This document shows, piece after piece, positions 34,310-47,300 of a stretch of 64,000 nt of DNA. The notes beneath the pieces were generated by a model. It ran no database searches, was not told the DNA's origin, and worked only from the letters and a program-made list of their open reading frames with translations. The position numbers and the translations under genes were made by a program. Each line of letters begins with the position of its first letter. Positions within the stretch are counted from its first letter, which is position 1. This DNA comes from Diphasiastrum complanatum (lineage: Eukaryota > Streptophyta > Lycopodiopsida > Lycopodiales > Lycopodiaceae), in NCBI GenBank assembly GCA_029204225.1, contig CM055098.1:11491552-11555551 (forward strand), written 5' to 3'.

Positions 34310-37300
34310 CTGATATAAATTCGTAATTTAGTTCTACTGAATCTAATGAAAACACCCAACTACAAGTTATGGAATCAATGAACATTAGCATTCAACAGAA
34401 GCCATCAGATGGAGAATTTGAACCTGTGAAGATGGATCCATTTGCTCAGCAGTCCGTTTCTGACCCACATCCACAGTGGCAGCTGGCTGCAAATTCAACG
34501 TGAACACTTCAGAACCAGACTGGATGAGTCAAGGGACAATTTTGCATTGCTTTAGTAAACATTGTAAAGCTAAACTTATGATTAGCATGCCTTCTGTGAC
34601 CTAGATTGCCAATCACAACCAAACGTTCCTAAAATTTTGAGCCAAGGCTATTTCCAAATGAAAAGGTCCTTTAGCCAGAATTTTGCAAAAGTTCAAAGTT
34701 GAGGATCAAGATATAGAACAAATTGAAGAAGCTGGAGGGCACACAAGTGGAATAGTGCATGTTAATCTTTTTAGAAACTCACAAGAAGAAACATCAACCA
34801 AGCAAATTCAACTTTGTAAGCTACAAGAACAACTGTTTTTGCCAAACACAACCTGTTCAGACATCACTTTTGTCCCTCAAGATTAACATTTTGTGTTTCT
34901 CAAAATTGAAATAATTGCTGCCAGATGAACATATATATATACTTCCAAAGCTCATGTCAGAAAGCAGTTGGAACAAAATAAGCCGCAATGTACTAGTCCA
35001 TCTTAAATCTTAACTAAATGCCCCCTCAATAAAATACATCAATGTAATCAATATTTCCTGGTAATAATGGCCATGAATTTTTTTGGGGCTGTTATAGGCC
35101 TCCCTCGCTGTGAAATGTATAAATGTGAATTGTGTGAAAAGAACTATAAAAAGGTTCAGTTATGTTAAAAAGGCTTTGCAGGTAAAGTCACTAGCTCACA
35201 GTAAATGCTTATTGTATTGCAGGTACTGTGTTTCAAATAACTTTCAATACAAGTCTCTTGGAATGGCCTATTGAAAACAAGTAGCCACAAGCGTCTTTAC
35301 GTCGTGCAATATATGGTAGACTACATGAGGGACATATCCGCCTTTCTTGCCAAAGCTCTACACACTGCAGCTTCCCCTTCTTTTTCCAAAAACACCAAAC
35401 CCAAAAGCAACAAAACTTCTCGTCGCCCAAGGAAGCCCTGGTATATGAAGAATGTCATCAACTCCATAATCAACTCAAATATGTCTGTGCACACTCACTC
35501 TCAACTATCCTAGATATAAATCATGCTTACAGAAGTACCCTTTGCCATAAGAAGACAACCTATGAGATTAACGAAGGGAGAAGGCTCAACAACTTTCTCT
35601 TTCGTAGTTCTTCCTCAAGGGCCGTTTGGCGTGAAATCATTTCTCGTGCACCACCTCCTACATTGACTGACCTACACTCTTCATCTTTCAACCTCGTCAC
35701 ACCCTAAATGATCACTGAGTCTATTGAGTACCTCAAATTTCAAAACTCGTTGTGCAAGAGATATCGAAGATCGGGAAGCAATACTTCTTATCTATGCAAA
35801 CGACGTAATCTCCCCCATCCTAGCTGACCTCTTTAATCATGCAATCACTCAGGGCTTCTTGGTGCACCAATGTCATATAATTACAAACAATTAATTACTG
35901 CTACCTAATGTGTCCTATAGTAGATAACCATCATTCTGAAGCTTAATCGCCTACATACATAGTAGATAACAATCAACTACATCCTTGGATCAAAGTGAGA
36001 TCACGGCTTGGGTCAAAACATATGATAGTCAACTCTTTAGGATGAAATAGACATAGGGGTCAAAATAGACCAGCTCCCCTACCTTGTTTGTGTTTAAATA
36101 TAATGCCTATTTTGCCCCTTTTGGCTTGTATACTTGTAACTTGTAAGTTGTGCATAAGACATGGGGGTAAAACATTTATGTACATAGTACACCCCACTTA
36201 TGCTAATTAGGCAAGTAATGACAAGTAGGTTAAAGACGAGTACTGTTGGCTAGGGGAGTACTGTGATCCAAAAACTTTCTAATTTGGGAGAAAAAATTAA
36301 GTTTTCTGGAGCAGCCAAGGCTGTATGAGGGCGCTTTCTATAGTGGGAACTTTAGTGCAAGTACTGACTGGATCTTGGACGGGGGCTAGGAGAGCCATAC
36401 AAGGGGATAGTTTCAAATCCAAAAGCTGAGCGTTATTGAGCAAGTGGCTGCATACCCTAGTTGGGTGAAAACCCTAGTTTACCTTCCATGTATTATTTCT
36501 ATCCAGATATGACTAGTCTTTCAGAGAGCATGCTGAGTGAAGCCAACCGGCGTGATGGCACTAATTTTAGTGTTTGGAAATTCCAGATCAAGAGCATTCT
36601 TGAGGATAAAGAATGTTGGAAGCTTGTGACGTGTGACGAGCCTGTTCCAACATCAGAACCTAAGCTCAAGGACTATATCAACAGAGGGGAAAGGGCACAC
36701 AAGATCATCAACATGATTGTGAGGGATAACGTTATTCCTCTAATCAGGTCAGCCAAAGGGCCTATAGATGCATGGCACATTCTTTGTGCATTGTATGAGA
36801 CAGCAAATACAACTAGACTTCTTTATTTGAAGAACAAGTTGTATACCCTCAGGATGGAGATAGGGGAGACAGTTACCGATTATCTTACTAAGATTCAGGA
36901 TCTTAGATATCAGCTTTCTGTGCTTGGAGAGGGTATTGTTGACAAAGACTTGTTGCCAATAGTTCTGAATAGCTTGTCATATGCTTATCCAAACTTTGTT
37001 ATGATGATATCTATGAGGGACAAAATTCCTACCTATGAAGAGGTATATGGTCACTTGTTATAGGAGGAGATGAGGAGAGTTAATCTCTCCAAGAGGGAGG
37101 ATTTCCAAGAGCATGCCTTTGCTTCTAAGAAGAAGAAAAATTTAGCTAAGGACAAGAAGAAAGGAAAAGGCAAAAACAAAGGAGCGCCACAAGCACTTGA
37201 GCAAGGAATGGAGAACTTGCAAATGTCGGAAGCACAATCCTCCTCAAAAACCTCTTCCACACCTCGAAAGAAGGGGACTTGCAATTATTGTGGTAAATAT

Positions 37301-38291
37301 GGACCCTTTGCTTTTGAGTGCAGGAAGAAGCTTGCAGAGCAAAAGAAGGGCACAAAGAAGCAAGGAGGAAATGTTGTAGAGAGTGTTGCAAGAGAGGAGC
37401 AAAATGACATAAGGCAAACTGAGCTATTTTCTGTTGCATTGGCCTCACAAGCTACATCAGGTGGTTGGTACATTGACTTTGGTGCTTCAAAGCACATGAC
37501 CCCTCATAGGGATTGGTTTGATACCTTTGCGGGGATTGGTGATGGACAAGAGGTGTGCCTAGGTGAAAACTCGACACACAAGGTCAAGGAAAAGGGCACA
37601 ATTCATGTAAAGCTTCCATCAGGAGAAGTCAAAGTCATTAAGAATGGCTTATATGTACCAGGACTTGCTAAAAATCTTCTTTCAATAGAAGCTATCACTC
37701 AACAAAATATGAAAGTAGAATTTGATGCTACTTCTTGTCTTGTATTGGATTTGAGTGATAATATGAAGGTTCTGACCAACAACCAGTAAGTTAATTGTGA
37801 CTATTAAGGGAATTGGGGCCCTTATATGTATAAGGTCATAATTAATGGTTGTAGGCCTAAACTCATGATGGTGGATTGGTATGGGTCTATCAGTGAGGAA
37901 CTGGATGACGTGGCCCAGATAGGCTGCAGAGGTGTCCAGTGAGGTGTCACAATGCACTACTAGTGGTGCATGGGCCTTGGAGGGTATAAGTATACCTATT
38001 GGACTCTCACTAGTGTATCCTTGATTGTGAGACTATTAGTCGTATGTTGCTGGTGTGATGCCTCATTCCTCTTTGAGATTGATCCATAGCATGGGGGCTA
38101 GATCCGTTCGATCTAGGATTGGTTGGGTTGGTCTGTCCACCATCCGTACCCTTTGTGGTTGCTTGTTCTGACATGCTTAGAATAGGATCCTTGGTTGGGT
38201 TGGTTTGTCCACCATCTATACCCTTTGTGGTTGCTTGTTTTGGCATGCTTAGAATAGGATTTTATATTGGTATCAGAGCTATTTCTTTATG

Positions 38292-38336
<45 letters not shown>

Positions 38337-41300
38337 ATTGATTAACCCGTTTTCTTGTGATTCCTTGGAAGGTGATTATTATTACACGTTGACCTTGGAC
38401 GATGTCACAGGAATCGTTAAGTAGATTTCTTCGTAGCCCGGTACTCTACCTCTATAGATGATAAAGCAATAGTATGCTTCTTTTTGGAATTCCAAGAGAT
38501 AGCACCAAAACCAAGACTAAACACATACCCTGTAGTAGATCTTCGATCTTCCACACCTCCAGCCCAATCAGCATCTACATATGCCTATAACTTGAAATCA
38601 TCATGTCTACCATAGAGAATACCAAATCTCAATGTAAACTGGATATATCTAAGTACTCGCTTAGCAACTCTCCAATGAACTTGCTTAGGCTTAGTCATAA
38701 ACTGACTAACCATACTAACAACATAAGCAATATCTAGTCTCATAGTAGTTATATAAATTAAGCTTTCAACAAGCTTTCTATATAGCGTCTCATCTACATC
38801 CTGATCCTCCTCAGCTTTAGTAAGCTTACCTCCACTATCATATGGCGTAGAAATTGGCTTGCACTCTAACATATTCAACTTTTCAAGAAGTTCATGAGCA
38901 TACTTAGATTAAAAAATAGATAGCCCCTGTGCTACTCTCCATACCTCAATCCCAAGAAAGTATTGTAGTGAGCCAAGATCTTTCATGTCGAACTATGATG
39001 AGAGATGTTTCTTGATACCCCAATCTGATTCTGTAATAACAAGGTCATCCACATACATCACTACAATCACAATATGGCCATCCTTGACTAAAACATAAAG
39101 TGTAGGCTCCGAACTACTCGTCTGAAAGCCAAGCTCCTCAAAGTATGTGTGGCTGCTCCATGTAGACTTCCTCCTCTAGAAATCCATTCAGGAATGCACT
39201 CTTCACATCCAATTGTTGAATATCCCATCCAAACTGAGCTGCCAATGATAAATCGTCCTCATAGTAGTTGACTTGGCAACTGGTGCAAAAGTTTCTTCAT
39301 AGTCAATCCCTTCTTGTTGAGCATAACCTTTTGCCACCAATCTTGCCTTATGTTTATCTATAGAACCATCCAATTTGTAGTTAGTTCTATAGACCCATTT
39401 GCATCCAATGGCCTTTTTACCTTTCTTCATGATTGAGTCGTACTCCTCATCCATTGATTTCCAATGTTGTGGCCATATATGCAAAGTGTACATCTTCATC
39501 CTCATGTCGATCCTGATCTTCATGTTGCTTTTCAAGTCTAGCCGATCTCCTAGTTCCTTGTGTATTGGACTCTCCTTGTTCCATAATGAGATTATCCTTC
39601 ATAGTTTCATAGTACCATCTAGCCAATCTTCTAAATTCTGATGTAGGATGCTTCCTGCCTGGTGAAGTAGGAGGTGAATAAGTATCCCATGTACTTGATC
39701 TCTCCTTCTTGTTTAGAAAAGCAATCAGGTCAGCGAACAACAATAGTAAACTGATCTGCAAGAAATGATCAGGTACTACAAAAAACAGTGGACAGCGAAC
39801 AGTAGCTCAGCATGCAAGTTCCCAGCGAACAGTAGACAACTAACGAACTGTCAGGTGTGATTCCAACAGCAGTTCGGATCTGCTTTAAACTCAGCGATCC
39901 AACAAGTTTGATTCCAACGAACTGATCTCCCAACAGGTCTGATTTTCCAACAGCCAGCCAGCGATCTGTTCCTTTAAACTTCTTCTTGCAACCTTGCAAA
40001 AACAAACTCTCTCTCTCTCTCAAAAATTCTTGGATCTTGACAGCTCCACAATCAAAAAGCCTGCTTTGATACCATGTCAGAATTTGTCCTCCAAATTCTA
40101 GATGGAGTTAACTAGTCCCACTAGCACTCAAATCAATATAGAAATTAAAGAGAATGAGGGTTATAGAAGAATCGAGCAAAGCTCTAAAACATTGGAATGA
40201 ATTGTGGTGGGGCACCAACCTACATATATACTTTCTCTAATCTATGTGAAGCGAGTTCCACCGAGCGACCATCTTTTATCGGGCTTATCGAACTTCTCTA
40301 GATTCCTTTCTCTCATGGGGTTGGCTCAACTCTTTTCGTGGCTCCCCAAGGGGGGATATCTACAGAGGGCTTCCCAATTACGAATGTCATTTAATGGGCT
40401 CAACAACCTTTTTGGGAGAGTCTGTACAAATCGTCTATACGACCTTCCGTACAATGTCCGTGCAGTCTAGGATTACAAGGTCTACAAGTAGAAACTGATT
40501 TGGGCTTAAATAGAGTTGTGTAGGCCAAGTAACCTAGGTTCAAAGGCAATGGAACCAAAGACGCTAGAGGTGGGATTGGAACTTGAGACCTTTGGGATAC
40601 AACACATACTTCATAACCACTAACCTCAAAACCATATGGTGATGAGGGTGTGTAAGCCATTGCATATATTTTGTATCTTAAGGCTTCCGATTCCCCTAAC
40701 ACAAAATCGTGAGACGGAGGATATTCGGGAATTATTTCCAACTACTTTGAAAGGTAATGCTTTGCAATGGTATTCGCAATTTGGGTTGCAGGAATTTCAA
40801 GCTTGGGACAATTTGAAGTGTGCTTTCCTTAAGTGTTACAGAAAGGAGCATGAAGATGAGGAAATTTTGGATAAACTTCAAGCCATTAAGCAGAGGAAGG
40901 AGGATGTATTGGCCTATGTCCAACGGTTCTGCTGGAGGAGAGACTTCAAGAGCCTCTCACAAACTTAGAACGAGTCAAGTATTTCCAACATGGATTGCAT
41001 AAAGTTCTTCACCATGGTAAGACTTCTTTAACTGGCCAGGGGCTTGAACGAATTTTGGATTTGGCTGGGCAGTTGGAAGAGGACACACGTAAGAAATATA
41101 GATCGCGTCATCGGCGGCATTGAAGGGGTGATTCTTCGAATTCCGATTCAGATTCAAATTCATCATCCTCTGATTCTCGACATTCTGATTCTGATACATC
41201 ATCTTCTGATGATGAGGCAAAATCTAAGAAGCATAAGAAGAAGATTAAAGAGAAGGAAAAAACAACTGTTAAAAACGGCGTCAAAATTTCCGGTTCTTTG

Positions 41301-44300
41301 AGTAGAGTAGCTCGCTGATCTGATTTCAGATGTGGGGCTCCAACAAGCCGAGTAAAAACCGGAAAATACAGGAAGAAATCCGGAATTTTGATGTCCCTGC
41401 CCTCGCTGATTGGACAGCAACCTGTCTGCCCGATTTGTCCAAAATTAGACTCAAAAATCCGCTTGAATCTCTTATGTTATTTGTAACATGTTCAATCACT
41501 GGACAAATAATTGTCGTAGGTTGCAAGAGGTTCATACTGCTGGTGTTTATGCTGCTCAGCCACAACAACCACAACAACAATAGCAACAGCAGCAGCCACA
41601 GCAACAACCATTTCAGAGACAAGTTCATTATCGACCAGATCTTCCGAAGGATGTTTGTTTGTTTTGTAATCAGTTGGGGCATCGGAATTTTGATTGTGCT
41701 CCATATCATCGTCAGTGTGCAGGGAATTTGGAGCGTGGATTGCCTCCACCATGTTTGAATAATCGGTTTAATGACCATAATCTTGTACCAAATCAGCATC
41801 AGAATCCAGCGGCAGTTAATCCACCGAAACAGCAAGCACCTATACAAGTTATTATTGTGGAAGAGTGCCTACCTGTGGATGTTCAAGTGGTCACTCAATC
41901 TAAAGAAAAGGGCAAAGAATTAACGAGGGATGTGTTGGCAATGATGCTGGTTGCAATACACGTTCTACGTCTCAAAGTGATGTGGGACAAATGGCAAATG
42001 TTACAAAGGGTAAAGAACAGCAGGCACCTGTACAGTGGACGAGTGCATACCTGTGGATGTTCAAGTGGTCACTCGATCTAAAGAAAAGGGTAAAGAATTG
42101 AGGGATGCGTTGGCGATGGTGCTGGTCCCAGTACAAGTTCTATGTCTCGAAGCGATGTGGGACAAATGGCAAATGTTACAAAGGAGGTGTTGATGCAAAT
42201 TCAAAGGAATCAAGGACCTAATTCTTCTCGAGAATTGGTTGATGTTGTAGCGGATCAGATTGCTGACTTTGTTAGCAATTATAAATTTCAAAATATCCCG
42301 GCAATGGAACCAAAGGTGTTAGGGAACTTTAGATCTTTGGAATACAACACATACTTCATAACCACTAACCTCAAAACCATATGGTGATGAGGGTGTGTAA
42401 GCCATTCCATATATGTTGTATCTTAAGGCTCCCCATTCCCCTAACAGCCAGGTGTTGAAAAGATGGTATAATAAAAATTTGATCTGTGCTATCTGAAATG
42501 ATAGTATGATAACATTGCAACATCTAAAAAACCAAGCATGGTCTCTTATGAGATGTATCCACTTGACCCAATGGGAGTTTGTAGATGCTGTATCCAAGTA
42601 AGATCTCAACAGACAAGTATATACCTGAGCCTGAGCAGCACCCACGGTGCCTACATAAGCCTGATTTTGTTGACCATAAGCTGGAATCTGTTGCTCATAA
42701 GTATTAGAAGCACTTACCTGAAGATAAGAATATCAATGAAAAGAAGTTAGAAGGTAGGGAGAATATCTCTTTGCAAAATAAACTCCTTGCACTAACATAT
42801 TCTTCCACATTGGGTTGCCTTTGTTATAACAAGACCCAAGATACACATAAAGGTGCACTGCCGATGACCAATAATCTAAACAGCACAAATGAGAGCTTGT
42901 ACACCTACATGAACATGTAATCAAGCAATAAACAAACATGCTCAATCAAGAAAGAACGTACAGTTTGTTGATAGGCTGCTTGAGCAGCATAATATGCAGC
43001 CCACTGTGCTTCTATACTTTGTTGTGAACCCGCTGCTACCGAGGTGTTCTGGCCTGTTAATGTAGCTGCTTGAGTGACTACTGCTGTTTGTTCCTGGATA
43101 AAGAACAAGAAGTTATATTATAATAAACAAATTGTACTAGTAGCGGAGGCTGACACTTAGAGAGTCATGCAATGATGCAGTTAAGCACGGACTTTCTTTG
43201 AAATCGCAGCAAATTCAAGAAGATAAAAAGTCCGAAAGAGATCTTTTCTTAAGTGAGAACAAGGACATTGTGTGAAGCATTGAACATACCACTGTTCCTT
43301 GCTGATAGAATGCGCCATAATCATGCTGCTGAGACAATTCTTGAGCCTGAAGTGGCCTAATCGAACTAGCTCCTGCTGCTGCAACAGGAGTCATCCCAGA
43401 AGTTTGAGGTACCTGAGTCATCTGCTGCTGAGACTGCTGTTCAGGGTAGTAGTCTGCATAAGCTTGCTGATTATGTTGCTGTTGATAGTACTGAGGTCGT
43501 GATTGCTGCTGAGCTGTTGTTTGGTAAGATTGGGGAATTTGCTGTGCCTGTACTTGGTTATACTGCTGCACATATACCTGTTGATGTTGCTGCTGTGCTT
43601 TCTGTTGGCTGTACTGCTGTCCAACTGGATATTGTTGTTGAACACTAGCAGGAGCCTAGTCACACAAACCCAGTAAGATATACTTTCAAGTTTCTGGCAA
43701 GGGTGCAGGTAACATATGTGTAAGCGGCAATAGCTAAAGTTAGTTTACGTATATTTTGAGCACAAGCACACTCCCGATCATTTCCTGAACAGAAAGGTTG
43801 GTGAAAGCCTCTTCATAAATCATATTATACATCAAAGCCAACAAACTTCAAACAATGAAATTAGTAGGAGCAGCAACTCTCTGATCCAGATAGGAAAGGG
43901 CAAATACAATCAATACTGTCAGGATAAAGAGGCAATCTGTTTCAATGGTAACCAGTTAGCTCTTTCAACTTTGATATTCTCGCCACAGTCTCATGATGGA
44001 GCCTGACGTATCCATATTTTCTACAATCTCTAATCATCTGGCAAAACCTTAAACCCCGAATGGCAAGCTATATCCTGCATGGTACACGGACTTCCCTCTT
44101 GAGTTATAGGTAGGAAAAAAACAAATATAGATTCAACACGAGAGCAATATCATTTGAAAAGCCTAATTTCACAACAGACCTAGCAAACTCAAACAAATTC
44201 TAGAAAAATTTATTCTAAGCCTTAAAGGCCCATAATTCATTCATAATGTGTAGCCCTAACTGAAATACATGGGACTGAGTACTAGACTAGGAAAGATTAT

Positions 44301-47300
44301 GTCGCAGCTTGTAGTATAACTTACTGGTAGAGAGCGATATCTCTGTCCATCATATCAACATCATTTTAGAGAAGAAAAAGCCCACCTAAAGTATACATAA
44401 GTTTTGGCAAAGTTGTAATAAACAACAGAACACCAAACAGAGTAATAGCATACTTGGGGTGTAGCTTGCTGCTGATAAAAAGAATCCTGCTGATAAGCCT
44501 GCTCCAACACAAGTACACAAAAATAAATATAATCACAAGATCAACAACTAACTGTCAATTTAATGAGAGGTTACATTGTGTTTCTATAAAGTATAACAAA
44601 GCAACCTTTGAAGCAAACACTGAAGCTTCTTGTGAAAACATGTTTGTAAACAAGGAAGCTTTATGAACACATTCACGAGAGAAATAAACTGTTAAGCAGC
44701 AAACTATTGATAACTTTGATAATAAACCACGATGACATTCTTAAGCCCTGAAGCCCTCCATAAGCTTGAAACCATATAGTAGTGGTCCAATGTGTCTATC
44801 TCCTAATTCTACCCTATTGACGAAGACATGCAATTTGCCAAGCAGGTCAAATCAAAAACTTGCAAACTCAAAGGTGCTGCATAAAATCAAGATTTCAAAA
44901 GAAGATGCTGCAGAAAAGAGCCCAAAGAAGACGCAGAAAAGGCATATACCCAGACAATTCCCACAAAATAAAATTTATACGTCCTCCAATGAGTTGGTGA
45001 ATTGGTGAGGACTTGCTTTCTTCTCCTTCAGGCCATAAATTCAACTCCAATCAGCAGAAATGAGGACATTTAACGAAAAACTGAATTATGAAGGTAGATT
45101 TCGCAGCAATGAGGTTCAAAAGTAGTCACAAAAGGTAACCGGATCTTTTAAGTGGACCTAGCTTGCCCTTGTTGAGTGTGTTAAAGAAACATGGCACTTT
45201 GGCAATCAACGGATATACTCGCATATGAGGACTCATCAGAAAGTCTTTGCATAGACTGCAACATCATCATTGCATGTCATGTGGAGAATAGCAGAGGGAG
45301 GCCGCCAGCAATTTCCAGAACAACGTTTTAGACTTCAAGACTTAGTGTGAATTCAAGGCTCAAAGGTTAGCCATTTCAGCTGAAATACACTAGTAAAGGA
45401 AAGCAAATGATAAACCTAAAAATAAAAATCGTTTGCACTCTAAGGTGTTGGAAAAAGAGATAGCGTATGAAGTATGCAACAGCTTATCTCAAAGATTCAC
45501 ACATGAAATTGTGAAATAAAAAATTAGAGCACCCCACATTTTGGAAGTGGAAACGCCAAAAACTCATCATTTTTCACTTGGCTAAGTATAAATAGCAATC
45601 TTCCGAGCTGGGATTTGGAGCTTGATGTTTGACACTAATTAAGGACAAAAAGCAAACCAAAGTTTGTGTCTGGAATCAGTAAGACTGGAACACTATTTAC
45701 CTACATTGAACATGCATCGCAATTGGGAAAAGACTCCTCTTTGCCCTAGGAAGTGCTCCGCCATAGACTATAACAAAATATGATGCAGTATAGAAATACA
45801 GCGATATGGATATCTGGAGTGATATCATAACAATCAAACTTGCAAGCACTCCTACAAAGGAATGCTACCTTCTAGAGTTCTTCCCTAAAACTCACAAACC
45901 CACGATCAGGACCTACCAGAATGAGGAGCCCATAGATGGCATTTAGTCTCACTTCCCTCCGCACCCTTCCTCAAAAGGTGTTTTAATCTGACTTGATAAA
46001 ATAGTCCCAAAATGGGGCAAAATGGCTTTCAGAGTCCAGTATGGACTGATGAGGCCCCCAATCTCATACAACATTGACATAATAATGGTCAAATTGTAAG
46101 TTTGAACTGACAACGAAGTCAATAGTAACATTGTATGGCTCCATTGCTTCCAACAGCTAAGACTCAGGTTCACGAATGTGCAAAAATATAGGAAGATAAC
46201 AACAATTTCTGATAACATACTGAACAAAAAACATAATTCAGAAAAAGCATAGAAAAACAATTGATCACTCTTCAAAACACAGAAATATCATATGATATCT
46301 GAAACTGGTCAATCTTCAAATATCTAAGCAGTGCACAACCATAGTACCATGGATCTCAATTTTTTTGTTTTTGAATTGATTTGGAATATTTCTGGATTTG
46401 AGTCTCGTTTCTAATCATTCAAAATTTTGACAATTTCTTTCATTTTCTCCAATGTTATAATAAAATTTTGCATGTTTTTTAGCTAAATTTTGGATTTTTT
46501 CTGATATAGGTCGATCTGATCTATTTTTTTTACTTTCAAATGAATCGGATGTGATGAGAATTTCCTGGGAACAATGGTGCACACATCAAATTTAAAGAAT
46601 AACTTTTATCAACATAGCTATTGACCTATATTTCCAATGTTTTTAGTTGAAGAGAAACTACAGCATGTATGAAATCATAGACGCTCGACATACTACAAAC
46701 TCTGTAAAGATAAGGCAAATTTTTGCACGCATCAAATACTCAAAGGGGTATATAGTTATAGTGATATGGGACAAGCAGAAGTATGATGGAAACTGCCTTC
46801 TCAATTTGAAGCTGTACAACCATTCAGGCAGGGGGAAAGTTTGTCAAAACCAATACATGATCTACAAAAATACAATACACAAAAAGCAAATGAAATCTTC
46901 AATCGATAGAAGCGACTCAAACCTCAGATCTTAAACCAACTGCATCTTCACAACCTCCTTCAGTAAAAACTCATAATCATGCATCTGGTGATCATCATGG
47001 TCATGGACATACCCATCCAAAGTGACCCAGATAATGTCTGCTTCAGGCCAGCATGTAGGTGTTTCATATACTGGTCGGATGTTCAGAGGAAAATACATTC
47101 ACAAGTTTCTAAATGATATCTTAACATTTGCATGTTCTAAATGTCAAAGTAACCTCCAACTTAGGAGCTCTACAACTTACATCAGATTTTAAGTTCTCAG
47201 TGAATGGACTTGTTCTTTTTCTGTTGAGCAGGTTTCTCTCCCCACAATGTTTGCAAGATATCTCAAAGAAGGGACAAAATAGTAAAAATTTATCCAACAT

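Noticed and set aside
40548-40701. tRNA-derived SINE head: box A-like GGTTAGTGG and box B-like GTTCCAATCCC on the minus strand
   Set aside because: Same sequence begins TGTTAGGGG and runs to a CA end followed by a primer-binding site, so an LTR explains it better. The box B match is degraded in the second copy and no poly-A or RT-like tail follows.
41326-41847. Leu-rich and Gln-rich frames antisense to the gag block
   Set aside because: Shadow of the CAG/CAA-rich part of the plus-strand gag; the sense strand carries the CCHC knuckle.
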